From a virus, in IMG/VR virus record IMGVR_UViG_3300017782_000247, positions 1 through 22,539 of that record: a stretch of 22,539 nucleotides of DNA; one strand, given 5' to 3'. The notes beneath the pieces were generated by a model that was given only the letters and a program-made list of their open reading frames with translations, did not search any database and was not told the DNA's origin. Every line of letters starts with the position of its first letter. Position 1 is the stretch's first letter. Made by a program: the position numbers and the translations under genes. Shown piece by piece: positions 6,792-14,052 of the stretch.

Positions 6792-9022
6792 TGGCAGACG
6801 ATTTACCACCAATTCCACAGCAAAGATCTTATCCCAAGATGCTGGCTAGTGAAAAATTAATTAACTTTATAAAAGATAAAGAAAAATTTTATTCTGAGCC
6901 TTACAGCGATTTTAAGCAATGGAGCATTGGCTACGGATCTTATGCAGGAAAACTAACTGGCGATCCAACAATAAAATCTATAACAAAAGATGGTGCTGAT
7001 AAACTCCTAAAACAGGAGATAAAAAAGTATGAAGCAAATGTAAACAAATTTAATACATTTTATAATTTTACACAAAATGAATTTGATGCAATGGTTTCGT
7101 TTGCTTACAATCTTGGTAGCATTAATCAGCTAACAGATAATGGTAATAGAAGCAAAGAACAAATACTTCAAAAAATGCCCGATTACAACAAGGCAGGTGG
7201 AAAAGTTGCAGGTGGCCTTGTAACTAGAAGAAAAGAAGAGGTCAGCATTTTTAAGGGAGAAAACACTCCTAAAGCATATGATGATAGTAATGTAGCTGCT
7301 TCATCACTTAGAGATGAAAATGCAGATGATCCTATAGCTAAAATTATTAGCAAAAGCAGGGATGGAAAAAGTACGTCAACAAATGAAGATCAAGATTATC
7401 CTGTATTAACTGAAAGGACTGAACAACTGAAAGGAGAAGTAGCAGGTGGATTAGTTAGCCTTGCTGCAAACATGTTTCCCGATAGGGTTGCTGCTGCTAT
7501 CACTAGTTCTCTTCCTTCAAATATTGCAAGTCTACCATCGGCTTCTAAAATTTCAGGTGAAATTTTGGAGTCAATACGATCCGGTGAAGGGGTTAAGTCA
7601 TTTACTTCGGCTGTTGAAAAGATTTCTTCGGCAGATACTCCCGTAGGCAGACTTCAGGCTATCGGTGATATTGCAACAGAATATGAAGCAGACATCAAAG
7701 CTCTTTATCCCGACTTAGGAAATATAGATTTTGATGAAGTTATTCCAGAAATTATAGATCTTTCCATTACAGAAAGTCCTAAAGAAAGAATAATAAAAGC
7801 AATAGAATTAGCGGAAAAAACAGGAATAGGCTTAGAAGAGATTGATTCTTTAAGTATACCCGGCTTTCCTTCCATAAGAGAAATGGTAAAAAATCCAGAT
7901 AAAATTCCAGATGTCAAAGACAAACGTTTTGGCATTCCTGTACCGGGAGCAAAAATAGACAATTATCTAAGAGATCTTTTGGGGTCGGACGATATTGCTG
8001 TTCAAAAAGAAGCAATTGAAAATTTAAAAAATTCAGCAATTGGTGGGCTTTTTGAAGGATACCAAGCTGAAACTTTTTTAACTGGATCTCTAGAAGATAT
8101 TGTAAAAACACCACTCGTAACAGAGCAGCTTGGTAATTTACCCGAAAGACTTCTTACTGCAGAAAGACCTAAAGCAATTGAAACTGCGTTGACACGATTT
8201 GCTGGTGATATAATTTCTGAAGAGACTGATGGAGCTATAGACAGGAACACCTCTCAAACACTTCTTGCTGGTGGTACAGAAGAAGAAGCTAAAAAAATGA
8301 GACAAACAATTGGAGGTATGGCCCTAGACAATTTCATCGAATCAAATCCAAATCTTGCAGGTATCGTTCAATGGTTCTCGGAGAACAAAGAAATAATCAC
8401 CCTGCTTGGTTCTGCTGGCGCTCTGGCGGGTCTGTCTGGTCTTTTAGGTGGTGGGGCTTTAGGAGGATTTGCAGCAGGTGCTGGTGGTCTTGCTGGCGTT
8501 AGAATGCTTCTTGGTAAAGATGGTTATGATGAGTTTCAAGACATGATCAAGACAGCAGCATCTCCAGTGTTTGACTTTGCGAGCGAAGCTTTAGAATCCT
8601 CTGGATTGGCTGATATTCCGGTGATTGGCGCAATGCTCAAAGGAACTGTTGGTATTGGTAAAGAGAATCCATTAGCGGCAACTGCAGCACTAACTGGAAA
8701 CTTTAGTATGGCGGCTGGTCTTATGGCAGGACAATCTGGTATCGATATCTTCGATCAAGAAAAGACGGCGGCTGGTCTTCTGGCAGGTTTGACAGACAGT
8801 TTTAATGGCTTCTCAACGCAGGTTCAACAAGATCTTGCTGCTGTAGGAAATACAAACGACGACCAAAGACAAACGCCTACTAGTAAAGATGGCAATCCCG
8901 CAGAGCAAACTGGACAACCAGCGGCTGGATCACAAAGGTCTATGTATGATCCATTAGCGGTAACAACGTATCAAGGATTTGGATATTCCGGCCCCGGCGG
9001 AATTGTGAGCGGCGGAACTTAA
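6791..9022 (+). CDS. Tape-measure-like tail protein with N-terminal GH24 lysozyme domain
   Basis: 743 residues. Residues about 17-155 are a glycoside hydrolase 24 lysozyme: catalytic E31, D40 eight residues on, then SIGYGS where the family has TIGYGH (T to S, H to S), then TQNEFDAMVSFAYNLG and GGKVAGGLVTRRKEE, all family hallmarks. Middle residues 200-530 are helical and acidic; residues about 533-572 form a Gly/Ala-rich hydrophobic stretch (TLLGSAGALAGLSGLLGGG and on) of the kind tape measures insert into the membrane. It directly follows the gp26/gp51 pair, the place a tape measure holds after its frameshifted chaperones in many tailed phages. T4 gp29 (590 residues) has no lysozyme. Enzyme domain: strong; tape-measure role: inference. 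Confidence 0.82.
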   Translation: MADDLPPIPQQRSYPKMLASEKLINFIKDKEKFYSEPYSDFKQWSIGYGSYAGKLTGDPTIKSITKDGADKLLKQEIKKYEANVNKFNTFYNFTQNEFDAMVSFAYNLGSINQLTDNGNRSKEQILQKMPDYNKAGGKVAGGLVTRRKEEVSIFKGENTPKAYDDSNVAASSLRDENADDPIAKIISKSRDGKSTSTNEDQDYPVLTERTEQLKGEVAGGLVSLAANMFPDRVAAAITSSLPSNIASLPSASKISGEILESIRSGEGVKSFTSAVEKISSADTPVGRLQAIGDIATEYEADIKALYPDLGNIDFDEVIPEIIDLSITESPKERIIKAIELAEKTGIGLEEIDSLSIPGFPSIREMVKNPDKIPDVKDKRFGIPVPGAKIDNYLRDLLGSDDIAVQKEAIENLKNSAIGGLFEGYQAETFLTGSLEDIVKTPLVTEQLGNLPERLLTAERPKAIETALTRFAGDIISEETDGAIDRNTSQTLLAGGTEEEAKKMRQTIGGMALDNFIESNPNLAGIVQWFSENKEIITLLGSAGALAGLSGLLGGGALGGFAAGAGGLAGVRMLLGKDGYDEFQDMIKTAASPVFDFASEALESSGLADIPVIGAMLKGTVGIGKENPLAATAALTGNFSMAAGLMAGQSGIDIFDQEKTAAGLLAGLTDSFNGFSTQVQQDLAAVGNTNDDQRQTPTSKDGNPAEQTGQPAAGSQRSMYDPLAVTTYQGFGYSGPGGIVSGGT

Positions 9023-9033
9023 TCGCCGCTCAC
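9005..9033. terminator. Perfect 10-bp hairpin between convergent operons, bidirectional terminator candidate
   Basis: Arms GTGAGCGGCG (9005-9014) and CGCCGCTCAC (9024-9033) are exact reverse complements around a 9-base loop containing the stop codon of the tape-measure-like gene. It is GC-rich in an AT-rich region and sits between convergent genes ending at 9022 and 9041. No T-run follows on either strand, so it may act as an mRNA 3'-end stabiliser or a factor-dependent terminator. Confidence 0.65.
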
Positions 9034-9040
9034 TGATCAC

Positions 9041-10015
9041 TTAGTCATCATCCATCAATGACTTAAAGACAGATAAATCATCATCGTCATCAGAAGAAAC
9101 TTTCGGTTCTACATCAAACGGAATGTCGTCATCTAAGAATTCAGACGCAGACTTTTCACGATAGCTATCTCGATAAGTCGATTCAGGTGCAGACTTTTGC
9201 TCTACAGGCTTAGCCTCAACCCGTGGCTTGGGCTTTTCTAGGGAACCTGTTGGAGAAGTTCCTAAAACCTTGAAGAACTTTTCTCTAAGCTCATCGTATG
9301 ACTTAAATTTGTCTGGGGAAACAATCTCTGCAAGAGAATACTGTGTTTTCCAGATAGCGTCTAATTCATCATCGTCCTCAGATACTGAAGATGGGCTTTC
9401 AAATGTAGAGTCATCATATCTCCAATATTTTCTACCACCGTCTCCGGCAATCGAACTGATCCGAATGCGGAAGTTTGCACCTTCCCAAAAGTCAAAAACG
9501 TTTACAGCTTCGTCATCATCATAGATTGGCTTTAACTTTTTGGCGATCATGTCATGGATCTTTTTACCGTACTGATAAAGGAAAACCTTTCCTTCATTTT
9601 CTGGATTTACAGGATCTTTAACGACCAAAATGTTTGAGTAATAGACAAGGCGTCTTTTCTGATCACGGGCCTGTTTACGTTCAGGAGAGTTGTCATTTTC
9701 AGACATATTCCAAAGCTTGGAATTGTATTCTGAAACTGGATCTGGCTCACCTCGACCTAGAGTAGTTCTAGAGTTTTCAACGTAGTATCCACCCGGACCT
9801 TTAATAAAGTGGTTCCAAAGATGGACTACAGGAGACTCTTCGCCCTCTGGTTCTGGTAGGAATCGGATAATGAATTGTCCATTACCATCCTTACCAACTG
9901 AAGGTTTCCAGAATTTTTCTTTATCGTCGTCATAACCACCGTTAAGGCTTTCAACCTTTTTGACGAGATTTTCCATGCTGGATTTACGCTTAGATTTAAG
10001 TTCTTGTATGCTCAT
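9041..10015 (-). CDS. gp32: gp32-like single-stranded DNA binding protein, zinc ligands lost
   Basis: 324 residues (T4 gp32: 301). It coats single-stranded DNA in replication and recombination. Landmarks are NGQFIIRFLPEP (45-56), VHLWNHF (64-70), YSNILVVKDPVNPENEG and KVFLYQYGKKI, close to the T4 core, then FWEGANFRIRI and SPDKFKSYDEL. In T4 zinc is held by His64, Cys77, Cys87 and Cys90; here His69 remains but the cysteine positions read ENSRT and DPVSEYNS, so the zinc site is gone. The N-terminal basic segment (LKSKRKSS) corresponds to the cooperativity domain and the Asp-rich C-terminus (SSDDDDDL ... SLMDDD) to the partner-binding tail. AAGGAAC precedes the ATG. Last gene of the leftward replication block. 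Confidence 0.93.
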   Translation of the reverse strand: MSIQELKSKRKSSMENLVKKVESLNGGYDDDKEKFWKPSVGKDGNGQFIIRFLPEPEGEESPVVHLWNHFIKGPGGYYVENSRTTLGRGEPDPVSEYNSKLWNMSENDNSPERKQARDQKRRLVYYSNILVVKDPVNPENEGKVFLYQYGKKIHDMIAKKLKPIYDDDEAVNVFDFWEGANFRIRISSIAGDGGRKYWRYDDSTFESPSSVSEDDDELDAIWKTQYSLAEIVSPDKFKSYDELREKFFKVLGTSPTGSLEKPKPRVEAKPVEQKSAPESTYRDSYREKSASEFLDDDIPFDVEPKVSSDDDDDLSVFKSLMDDD

Positions 10016-10036
10016 TGTATGTTCCTTGTATGTGCT

Positions 10037-10603
10037 TTAACCACTGTAGATATCATAGATATAGCTTTTGTATATTTCTGTGCGAACGCTGATAAATGGT
10101 CGATACTTTATCAGCTTTCTATTTACATCATCCCAAAGTGGGTCTTTGAGATGACTACCCCAATACTTACAGCCGTCGATCAATTTATCGACTACCGACA
10201 GCGTGTCAAGGGATATCTTACCCGAAAAGTAATCTGAAATTATTTCGGGGTAGCCTTCTTTGACGATGATCGCTTGGTCGAAGTTTTCGTACTGCTTGAT
10301 TTCTTCTTTGAAGCTGTAGTCGAAGCTTTGCTGGTACTTTTGCCACCTTTTGTGGATTTGCTCACCTCTTTCAGAGAGGATGTCGGTGACGAAGAAATTT
10401 GGATCATTTGCGAGTACAGAAACAAGGAGAGTCTGTACGCTTGATTTGCTGGCCATTTTACTAAAGAGATAATTATCTCTGCGATTTTCGAAAGACTTTT
10501 CATTTGCCCTTACCTTTCCGTTGTATTTAAAAAAATCATATTCATCCGAAGTGAAGTGTCGTTTCAGTGCTAAGTAGAGCTTGTAGCATTTGAATGGTGT
10601 CAC
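10037..10603 (-). CDS. gp59: gp59-like helicase loader
   Basis: 188 residues (T4 gp59: 217). In T4 it loads the gp41 helicase onto gp32-coated forks and recombination intermediates. The N-terminus reads CYKLYLALKRHFTSDEYDFFKY then NRRDNYLFSKMA (partly shown), matching the T4 pattern 'YKLYLMIKQH... YDVIKYNW... KRRDKYFFQKL'. The start is a GTG at 10603 that overlaps the gp33 stop (GTGA), and gp32 begins 21 bases after its end. The order 33-59-32 is the same as in T4. Confidence 0.88.
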   Translation of the reverse strand: MTPFKCYKLYLALKRHFTSDEYDFFKYNGKVRANEKSFENRRDNYLFSKMASKSSVQTLLVSVLANDPNFFVTDILSERGEQIHKRWQKYQQSFDYSFKEEIKQYENFDQAIIVKEGYPEIISDYFSGKISLDTLSVVDKLIDGCKYWGSHLKDPLWDDVNRKLIKYRPFISVRTEIYKSYIYDIYSG

Positions 10604-10833
10604 AATATCGCCGTATTTGCTTCCTTATGAAGGAGATTATACCTTTGACTCTCAAGTTCCAGCTTAATTTTTAACACTGGATTTTTCTTAATCATCTTAT
10701 ATATAATTTCTTCTTCAAGATTTTCACGTTTCATAATCTCCATGATAGCTTCCATGTAGGTTATGTCAGAACCAATTACCATATCTTCAACGGCAAGTCC
10801 AAATTTTCTGTATGTTTCTACTGCATTTTTCAT
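10600..10833 (-). CDS. gp33: gp33-like late transcription co-activator
   Basis: 77 residues, shorter than T4 gp33 (112). It bridges the host RNA polymerase flap and the sliding clamp to switch on late promoters. The sequence is small, charged and helical (EDMVIGSDITYMEAIMEIM, NLEEEIIYKMIKKNPVLK), and its place directly before gp59 and gp32 is conserved with T4. The extreme C-terminus, KEANTAIL, ends in hydrophobic residues that could serve as the clamp-binding tail. The presence of gp33 fits the TATAAATA boxes found in this window. Confidence 0.75.
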   Translation of the reverse strand: MKNAVETYRKFGLAVEDMVIGSDITYMEAIMEIMKRENLEEEIIYKMIKKNPVLKIKLELESQRYNLLHKEANTAIL

Positions 10834-10841
10834 ATATTATT

Positions 10842-11567
10842 TCAAATGAGACCTAATTCAAGTCTTGCCTCAAGATACTCCTTTACAATCCCACTTCTTA
10901 CAACATCGTTTATTCCCATTTCTACGTGAGTGAACGAAGGCATCAATCGAATTATTTTAAAAAGATTAGTGATTCCACTTTCTTCCTGACCCTTTGTAAC
11001 AAAGTCAGATTGTCTAAAATCACCGCAGAACAAAATTCTAGAACCCTGCCCCATGCGAGTAATGACCGTTGATATTTCATGATCATTTAAATTTTGAACT
11101 TCATCAATTATGACAACATGATTATCCCACGTTACTCCTCTTAGAAATGATGTTGGAGCAAACTCAACCATCTTTCTCATTTTAAGCTGAGTGTATGCAT
11201 CATCCCTGTCAAAAAGCTTGGAACATATTTCATAGTAAGGTTCTTCATAAGATCTCATCTTATCCTTTGCGGATCCGGGGAGAAAGCCAACTTCTCTAGA
11301 TGAAACAGCACTTCTTACAATAAGAACCTTTTCAATATTAGATTCTGACAAAAGATCTTTAAGTGCCAGATAGAGACTAATAAACGTCTTACCAGTACCC
11401 GGAAGTCCGTGAACAAAAATATGTTTTTTCTGGAAATATTGACTGAAAATCTTTTTCTGGTTTTCAGTCTTTGGTCTTACGTTTTCAAGGTGTAATGTCT
11501 TTTCAAAAGTTTGTCTTTTCTGCTCTTTAATGTAATTGGCATTTTTTTGTTTAATTTTTCTAGCCAT
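10842..11567 (-). CDS. phoH: PhoH-like P-loop ATPase
   Basis: 241 residues, the single-domain phage PhoH form. Walker A is GLPGTGKT (54-61) and Walker B VVIIDE (151-156). Other family marks are RSAVSSREVGFLPG after the first strand and ILFCGDFRQSDF with a DxxQ motif. The biochemical role in phages is unsettled (RNA-associated ATPase or helicase suggested); the gene is very common in marine phages and is not confined to phosphate-stress contexts. It ends 8 bases before gp33 in the same operon. Confidence 0.93.
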   Translation of the reverse strand: MARKIKQKNANYIKEQKRQTFEKTLHLENVRPKTENQKKIFSQYFQKKHIFVHGLPGTGKTFISLYLALKDLLSESNIEKVLIVRSAVSSREVGFLPGSAKDKMRSYEEPYYEICSKLFDRDDAYTQLKMRKMVEFAPTSFLRGVTWDNHVVIIDEVQNLNDHEISTVITRMGQGSRILFCGDFRQSDFVTKGQEESGITNLFKIIRLMPSFTHVEMGINDVVRSGIVKEYLEARLELGLI

Positions 11568-11575
11568 TCAAAATC

Positions 11576-11809
11576 CTAAAATGTATTAACTGTGCTACCT
11601 TTGTGGGCCTTTTTAGTTTCTCTTAATAGATCCCTAAAATTATCATCCGGTTTTATTCTTCCCATTGTATGGGGGTCCGTAAATCCGGGGGTAGCAAGAC
11701 AAAGTTGAAGATTTTTATTCTCTTCTAGATATTTCTCTCTATCTGAGAAAGACATAATTTCTGATGAAATTTCACCCGTGTCTTTATCTTTAAACGTGTA
11801 TAATGGCAT
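11576..11809 (-). CDS. Small conserved protein of marine T4-like phages, FmdB-like N-terminus
   Basis: The chosen start is ATG at 11809 (77 residues, MPLYTFKDKDTGE...), because it overlaps the stop of the upstream 51-codon gene as TAATG; a GTG nine bases earlier is possible but less likely. The opening MPLYTF-K-x-x-x-TGE recalls FmdB-type zinc ribbon proteins, but the cysteine pairs are missing. The C-terminal part has FRDLLRETKKAH, a motif shared with FmdB-like phage proteins as I recall them. No membrane segment. Function unknown. Confidence 0.75.
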   Translation of the reverse strand: MPLYTFKDKDTGEISSEIMSFSDREKYLEENKNLQLCLATPGFTDPHTMGRIKPDDNFRDLLRETKKAHKGSTVNTF

Positions 11810-11964
11810 TAGTTCCACTCATCCCTGTAATCATCTATGTAAGGATCATTCTTTTTCCTACTCAGATTCTTTTGTCTTTTATGTTTTTGAAAACTAATGT
11901 CCTCAAATTCGTCATAATATTGTTCTTCAATTACATCTGATTTTTTATTAGATCGTCTTTTCAT
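11809..11964 (-). CDS. Small charged protein, 51 residues
   Basis: Reads MKRRSNKKSDVIEE ... DPYIDDYRDEWN and ends at TAA (11811-11809). Its ATG overlaps the stop of the upstream gene (ATGA, 11964-11961) and its stop overlaps the downstream ATG (TAATG), so it fills the gap exactly and is translationally coupled at both ends, which is strong evidence that it is translated. N-terminus basic, C-terminus acidic and aromatic; no cysteine and no membrane segment. Function unknown. Confidence 0.72.
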   Translation of the reverse strand: MKRRSNKKSDVIEEQYYDEFEDISFQKHKRQKNLSRKKNDPYIDDYRDEWN

Positions 11965-12380
11965 TGGAATAGGTCCGGGAAGGCTCTTTCTGTTAGTTTC
12001 TGGGTTACATTTTTAACCGGAATATCTTTGTCTTTCATTCCAACTAAAATTTTAGCATCGTCTTTATCTACAGTCTCTAGCATTCCAATAAACAAACTTT
12101 CTCTCTTAAGATCATTAATGTTCTTGTTTCCGCCTTCAATAAAAAGATAAAGCTTTTTAGAATGATAATAAAGATTTCCTTGTTGATCAGGAAAGTCGTT
12201 TTCTTTGTAGGGAGGTGTACCCTCCGGTAGAAGAAACTTAATTCTCGGATCAAATGCATATTTTAAAATAGCTCTAAGAGGGTTGTTACCTCTGTAACTA
12301 CGCATAACCTTAACACGGTCTTGGAACGAAGCTTGCTCACCAATCTCATGTAAGATTTCAGATATACTTTTTCTAACCAT
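11961..12380 (-). CDS. Conserved phage protein of unknown function (DUF6433-type, from memory)
   Basis: 139 residues. I recognise the arrangement from cyanophages: NNPLRAILKYAFDPRIKFLLPEGTPPY (in part), a 'KLYLFIEGGN' element, KRESLFIGMLETVDKDDAKIL and a final ERAFPDLF. The central pattern 'R..LF...LE....eaa.l...Kdk' is typical of the family I believe is called DUF6433. No catalytic motif is evident. It overlaps the neighbours by 8 bases upstream and 4 bases downstream, so it belongs to the same leftward operon. Confidence 0.85.
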   Translation of the reverse strand: MVRKSISEILHEIGEQASFQDRVKVMRSYRGNNPLRAILKYAFDPRIKFLLPEGTPPYKENDFPDQQGNLYYHSKKLYLFIEGGNKNINDLKRESLFIGMLETVDKDDAKILVGMKDKDIPVKNVTQKLTERAFPDLFQ

Positions 12381-12801
12381 TGTCTTCCTTGTTTTTCAAA
12401 TATTCTTTAGTAATTTCAATCAATTTGTCTCTATATTTATTATTTACAGAAACGAAGAGGTGTGTATTGATGCCGTCCTCAGTATATCCAATCGGATCAT
12501 ATAAATTGTCAAATACAATAGACAGATCATAATCAACATTTTCAAGAAGACAAAATACTGCGTAAAGAGACTCTTTTACCATTGCTAATCTAGGCTGAAG
12601 ATCGTTAAAAAATCCTTCGTCTTCAGTATCAACACCATCCATATGCCCACTTCTTTCTATGATTCTCATTAGAATCCCAAAAAGCTCGTTAGACATCTCA
12701 TCACAATAAGACGATTTGAGACTCAGAATATTCTTATCAACATCAGGAATATTCTGAGTCTCAGCGGATTTACCAAAACTAATTACATTATTAGAGTTCA
12801 T
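12373..12801 (-). CDS. Hypothetical protein, 142 residues
   Basis: Not recognised beyond being typical of small marine phage proteins. Soluble, acidic, no signal peptide; residues about 35-60 and 75-95 look helical, and YCDEMSNELFGILMRIIERSG is the most conserved-looking part. It overlaps the glycosyltransferase end by 11 bases and the next gene by 8. A 17-bp perfect inverted repeat lies within its first 30 codons (12717-12763), which could affect its translation or the relative expression of genes on both sides. Confidence 0.82.
   Translation of the reverse strand: MNSNNVISFGKSAETQNIPDVDKNILSLKSSYCDEMSNELFGILMRIIERSGHMDGVDTEDEGFFNDLQPRLAMVKESLYAVFCLLENVDYDLSIVFDNLYDPIGYTEDGINTHLFVSVNNKYRDKLIEITKEYLKNKEDNG
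12717..12763. repeat. Perfect 17-bp inverted repeat near the start of a gene
   Basis: Arms at 12717-12733 and 12747-12763 (TGAGACTCAGAATATTC and GAATATTCTGAGTCTCA) are exact reverse complements around a 13-base loop. One more G-U pair is possible outward. On the minus strand it begins 38 bases after the ATG at 12801, and it is translated as ETQNIPDVDKNILSL. No T-run follows, so it is not an ordinary intrinsic terminator. Confidence 0.9.
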
Positions 12802-13747
12802 TTCTTTCCCATAAAATATTATTCAACATCTGATTCCATTCTTGAATTCTAACATCCCAAGAGTAGTAATTATCATAGTATAGTTTCTGCTGGACGATCA
12901 TAGGCTCAGCATCATCTTTATTCGCTGTTAGCGTCTGAATCATATTATCCAAAATGCTAGTAAACATATTTGCATGCTTATTGTGGCTTGGTGTCCATTG
13001 ATACGTAATTCCCCAAGATGCAGCAGTTTCAGGAAGAGCCGCATAATTTGGCGCAAGCATAAGACACCCTGCATCTAAAGCTTCGATTGCACAAAGACAT
13101 GATGTTTCAGGCCAAATGTTTGGATACGCAAAGATGTCAGCCTTCGCCAAAGCCTCTCTAACAACAGAGTTAGGTTGTGTTCCGTGATAATTAATCTTGG
13201 GGTGCTGTTTGCATTTATCAAAAAGATCTTGATAAGGCTGATCACGTTCAGACCAACCGTAAAGATTGAAGCTAGAGTAAACATCAAGCTCAATATTTTC
13301 ATGCTTTTCCGCAAGATATTCAAAAGAAGGAACCAGAAGTTCTAATCCACGATGTGGTGTGGAATGATAAATCAACCTAACAATTCCATCCTTTGGTTTT
13401 TCTTCAAACTTAATTGGTTCGATTGCATTTTTAATAACATAACAATCCTCCCAATTAAGACCATAAGTATGAATGTATTCATTCATTTGCCAGTTTGAAA
13501 CAAAAACAAACTTTGCAAATCTATCTCTACTTTCTTTGTCTGCTAAATGCTGGGACTCTGGATCGTTAGGTAAATCGTGAAGCCACAATACAGGGATCTT
13601 ATCTTCTTCAATATCCCGTACTCTAGAACAAATAATCTGAAATTTGTCTTTTAATTCTGGTTCAAGTCTTTCAGCTAAAGCAGTTGCCATGAGTTCAGTC
13701 CCGCCCATAGCATTCTCACTCAATTCATTTCTTTCAATTTCTACCAT
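12791..13747 (-). CDS. GT4-type glycosyltransferase (GT-B fold)
   Basis: 318 residues. The C-terminal Rossmann half has ADIFAYPNIWPE and the EX7E motif (E214 and E222 in PETSCLCAIEALDAG), where GT4 enzymes bind the sugar nucleotide; LIYHSTPHRGLELLV (about residues 125-139) is the 'GR..P.KG...l' interdomain region. The N-terminal acceptor half is short and begins with the GGTE loop (residues 15-18). Donor and acceptor are unknown: DNA base modification, virion glycosylation or a host cell-wall/LPS target are all possible. It starts 1 base after the glutaredoxin stop region, in one operon. Confidence 0.85.
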   Translation of the reverse strand: MVEIERNELSENAMGGTELMATALAERLEPELKDKFQIICSRVRDIEEDKIPVLWLHDLPNDPESQHLADKESRDRFAKFVFVSNWQMNEYIHTYGLNWEDCYVIKNAIEPIKFEEKPKDGIVRLIYHSTPHRGLELLVPSFEYLAEKHENIELDVYSSFNLYGWSERDQPYQDLFDKCKQHPKINYHGTQPNSVVREALAKADIFAYPNIWPETSCLCAIEALDAGCLMLAPNYAALPETAASWGITYQWTPSHNKHANMFTSILDNMIQTLTANKDDAEPMIVQQKLYYDNYYSWDVRIQEWNQMLNNILWERNEL

Positions 13748-13748
13748 T

Positions 13749-13991
13749 CTATCCCTTAAGTAGCATTCTATTTACCGATTCAGTTAATTCCTGATAACCA
13801 CCAACTTTCTGACCATCCAAAACAACAATAGGAACAGTCTTTACACCGGGAAACATCTCAAACAACTCAGTTTTAGAAACATCTCGGCCCAAAACATACT
13901 CCGTATATGTATGACCCTTTTCAATAATTAGTTCTTTTGCTTTTACACAGTAAGAACAATTCTCTTGAGTGTACACAACATAGTTATTCAT
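13749..13991 (-). CDS. grx: Glutaredoxin
   Basis: 80 residues, the usual size. The active site is CSYC (C12-C15) after the first strand VVYTQEN, the cis-proline is in KTVPIVVLDG, and GGYQEL is the glutathione-binding element. It reduces disulfides using glutathione, and in T4-like phages such proteins can serve the phage ribonucleotide reductase. It is the first gene of the leftward block 9041-13991, so promoter elements for this block should lie in 13992-14052. Confidence 0.93.
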   Translation of the reverse strand: MNNYVVYTQENCSYCVKAKELIIEKGHTYTEYVLGRDVSKTELFEMFPGVKTVPIVVLDGQKVGGYQELTESVNRMLLKG

Positions 13992-14010
13992 TTCTTAACT
14001 CCTTATTTGT

Positions 14011-14018
14011 CATAAATA
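14011..14018 (+). promoter_or_regulatory. Late-type promoter box with one mismatch (CATAAATA)
   Basis: CATAAATA differs from the T4 late box only at the first base. It lies in the sole divergent spacer (13992-14052) with the predicted start about 29 bases before the Ntn-hydrolase ATG. A candidate for driving the rightward 14053-19808 block. Confidence 0.45.
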
Positions 14019-14042
14019 ACAATAAACCTATTTAATGTCAAC

Positions 14043-14047
14043 AGGAG
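14043..14047 (+). promoter_or_regulatory. Shine-Dalgarno AGGAG that fixes the Ntn-hydrolase start at 14053
   Basis: AGGAG lies 5 bases before ATG 14053. It would be inside the coding region if the ATG at 14035 were used, and that ATG has no comparable site. This places Cys at residue 2. Confidence 0.75.
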
Positions 14048-14052
14048 TCAAC

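Noticed and set aside
10088-10115. 9-bp inverted repeat in gp59, with similar ones at 11441-11469 and 20117-20144
   Set aside because: One or two perfect 9-bp stems are expected by chance in a window of this size.
10240-10503. Lys/Ser-rich open frame on the minus strand
   Set aside because: Low-complexity second frame within gp59, whose own sequence is well conserved.
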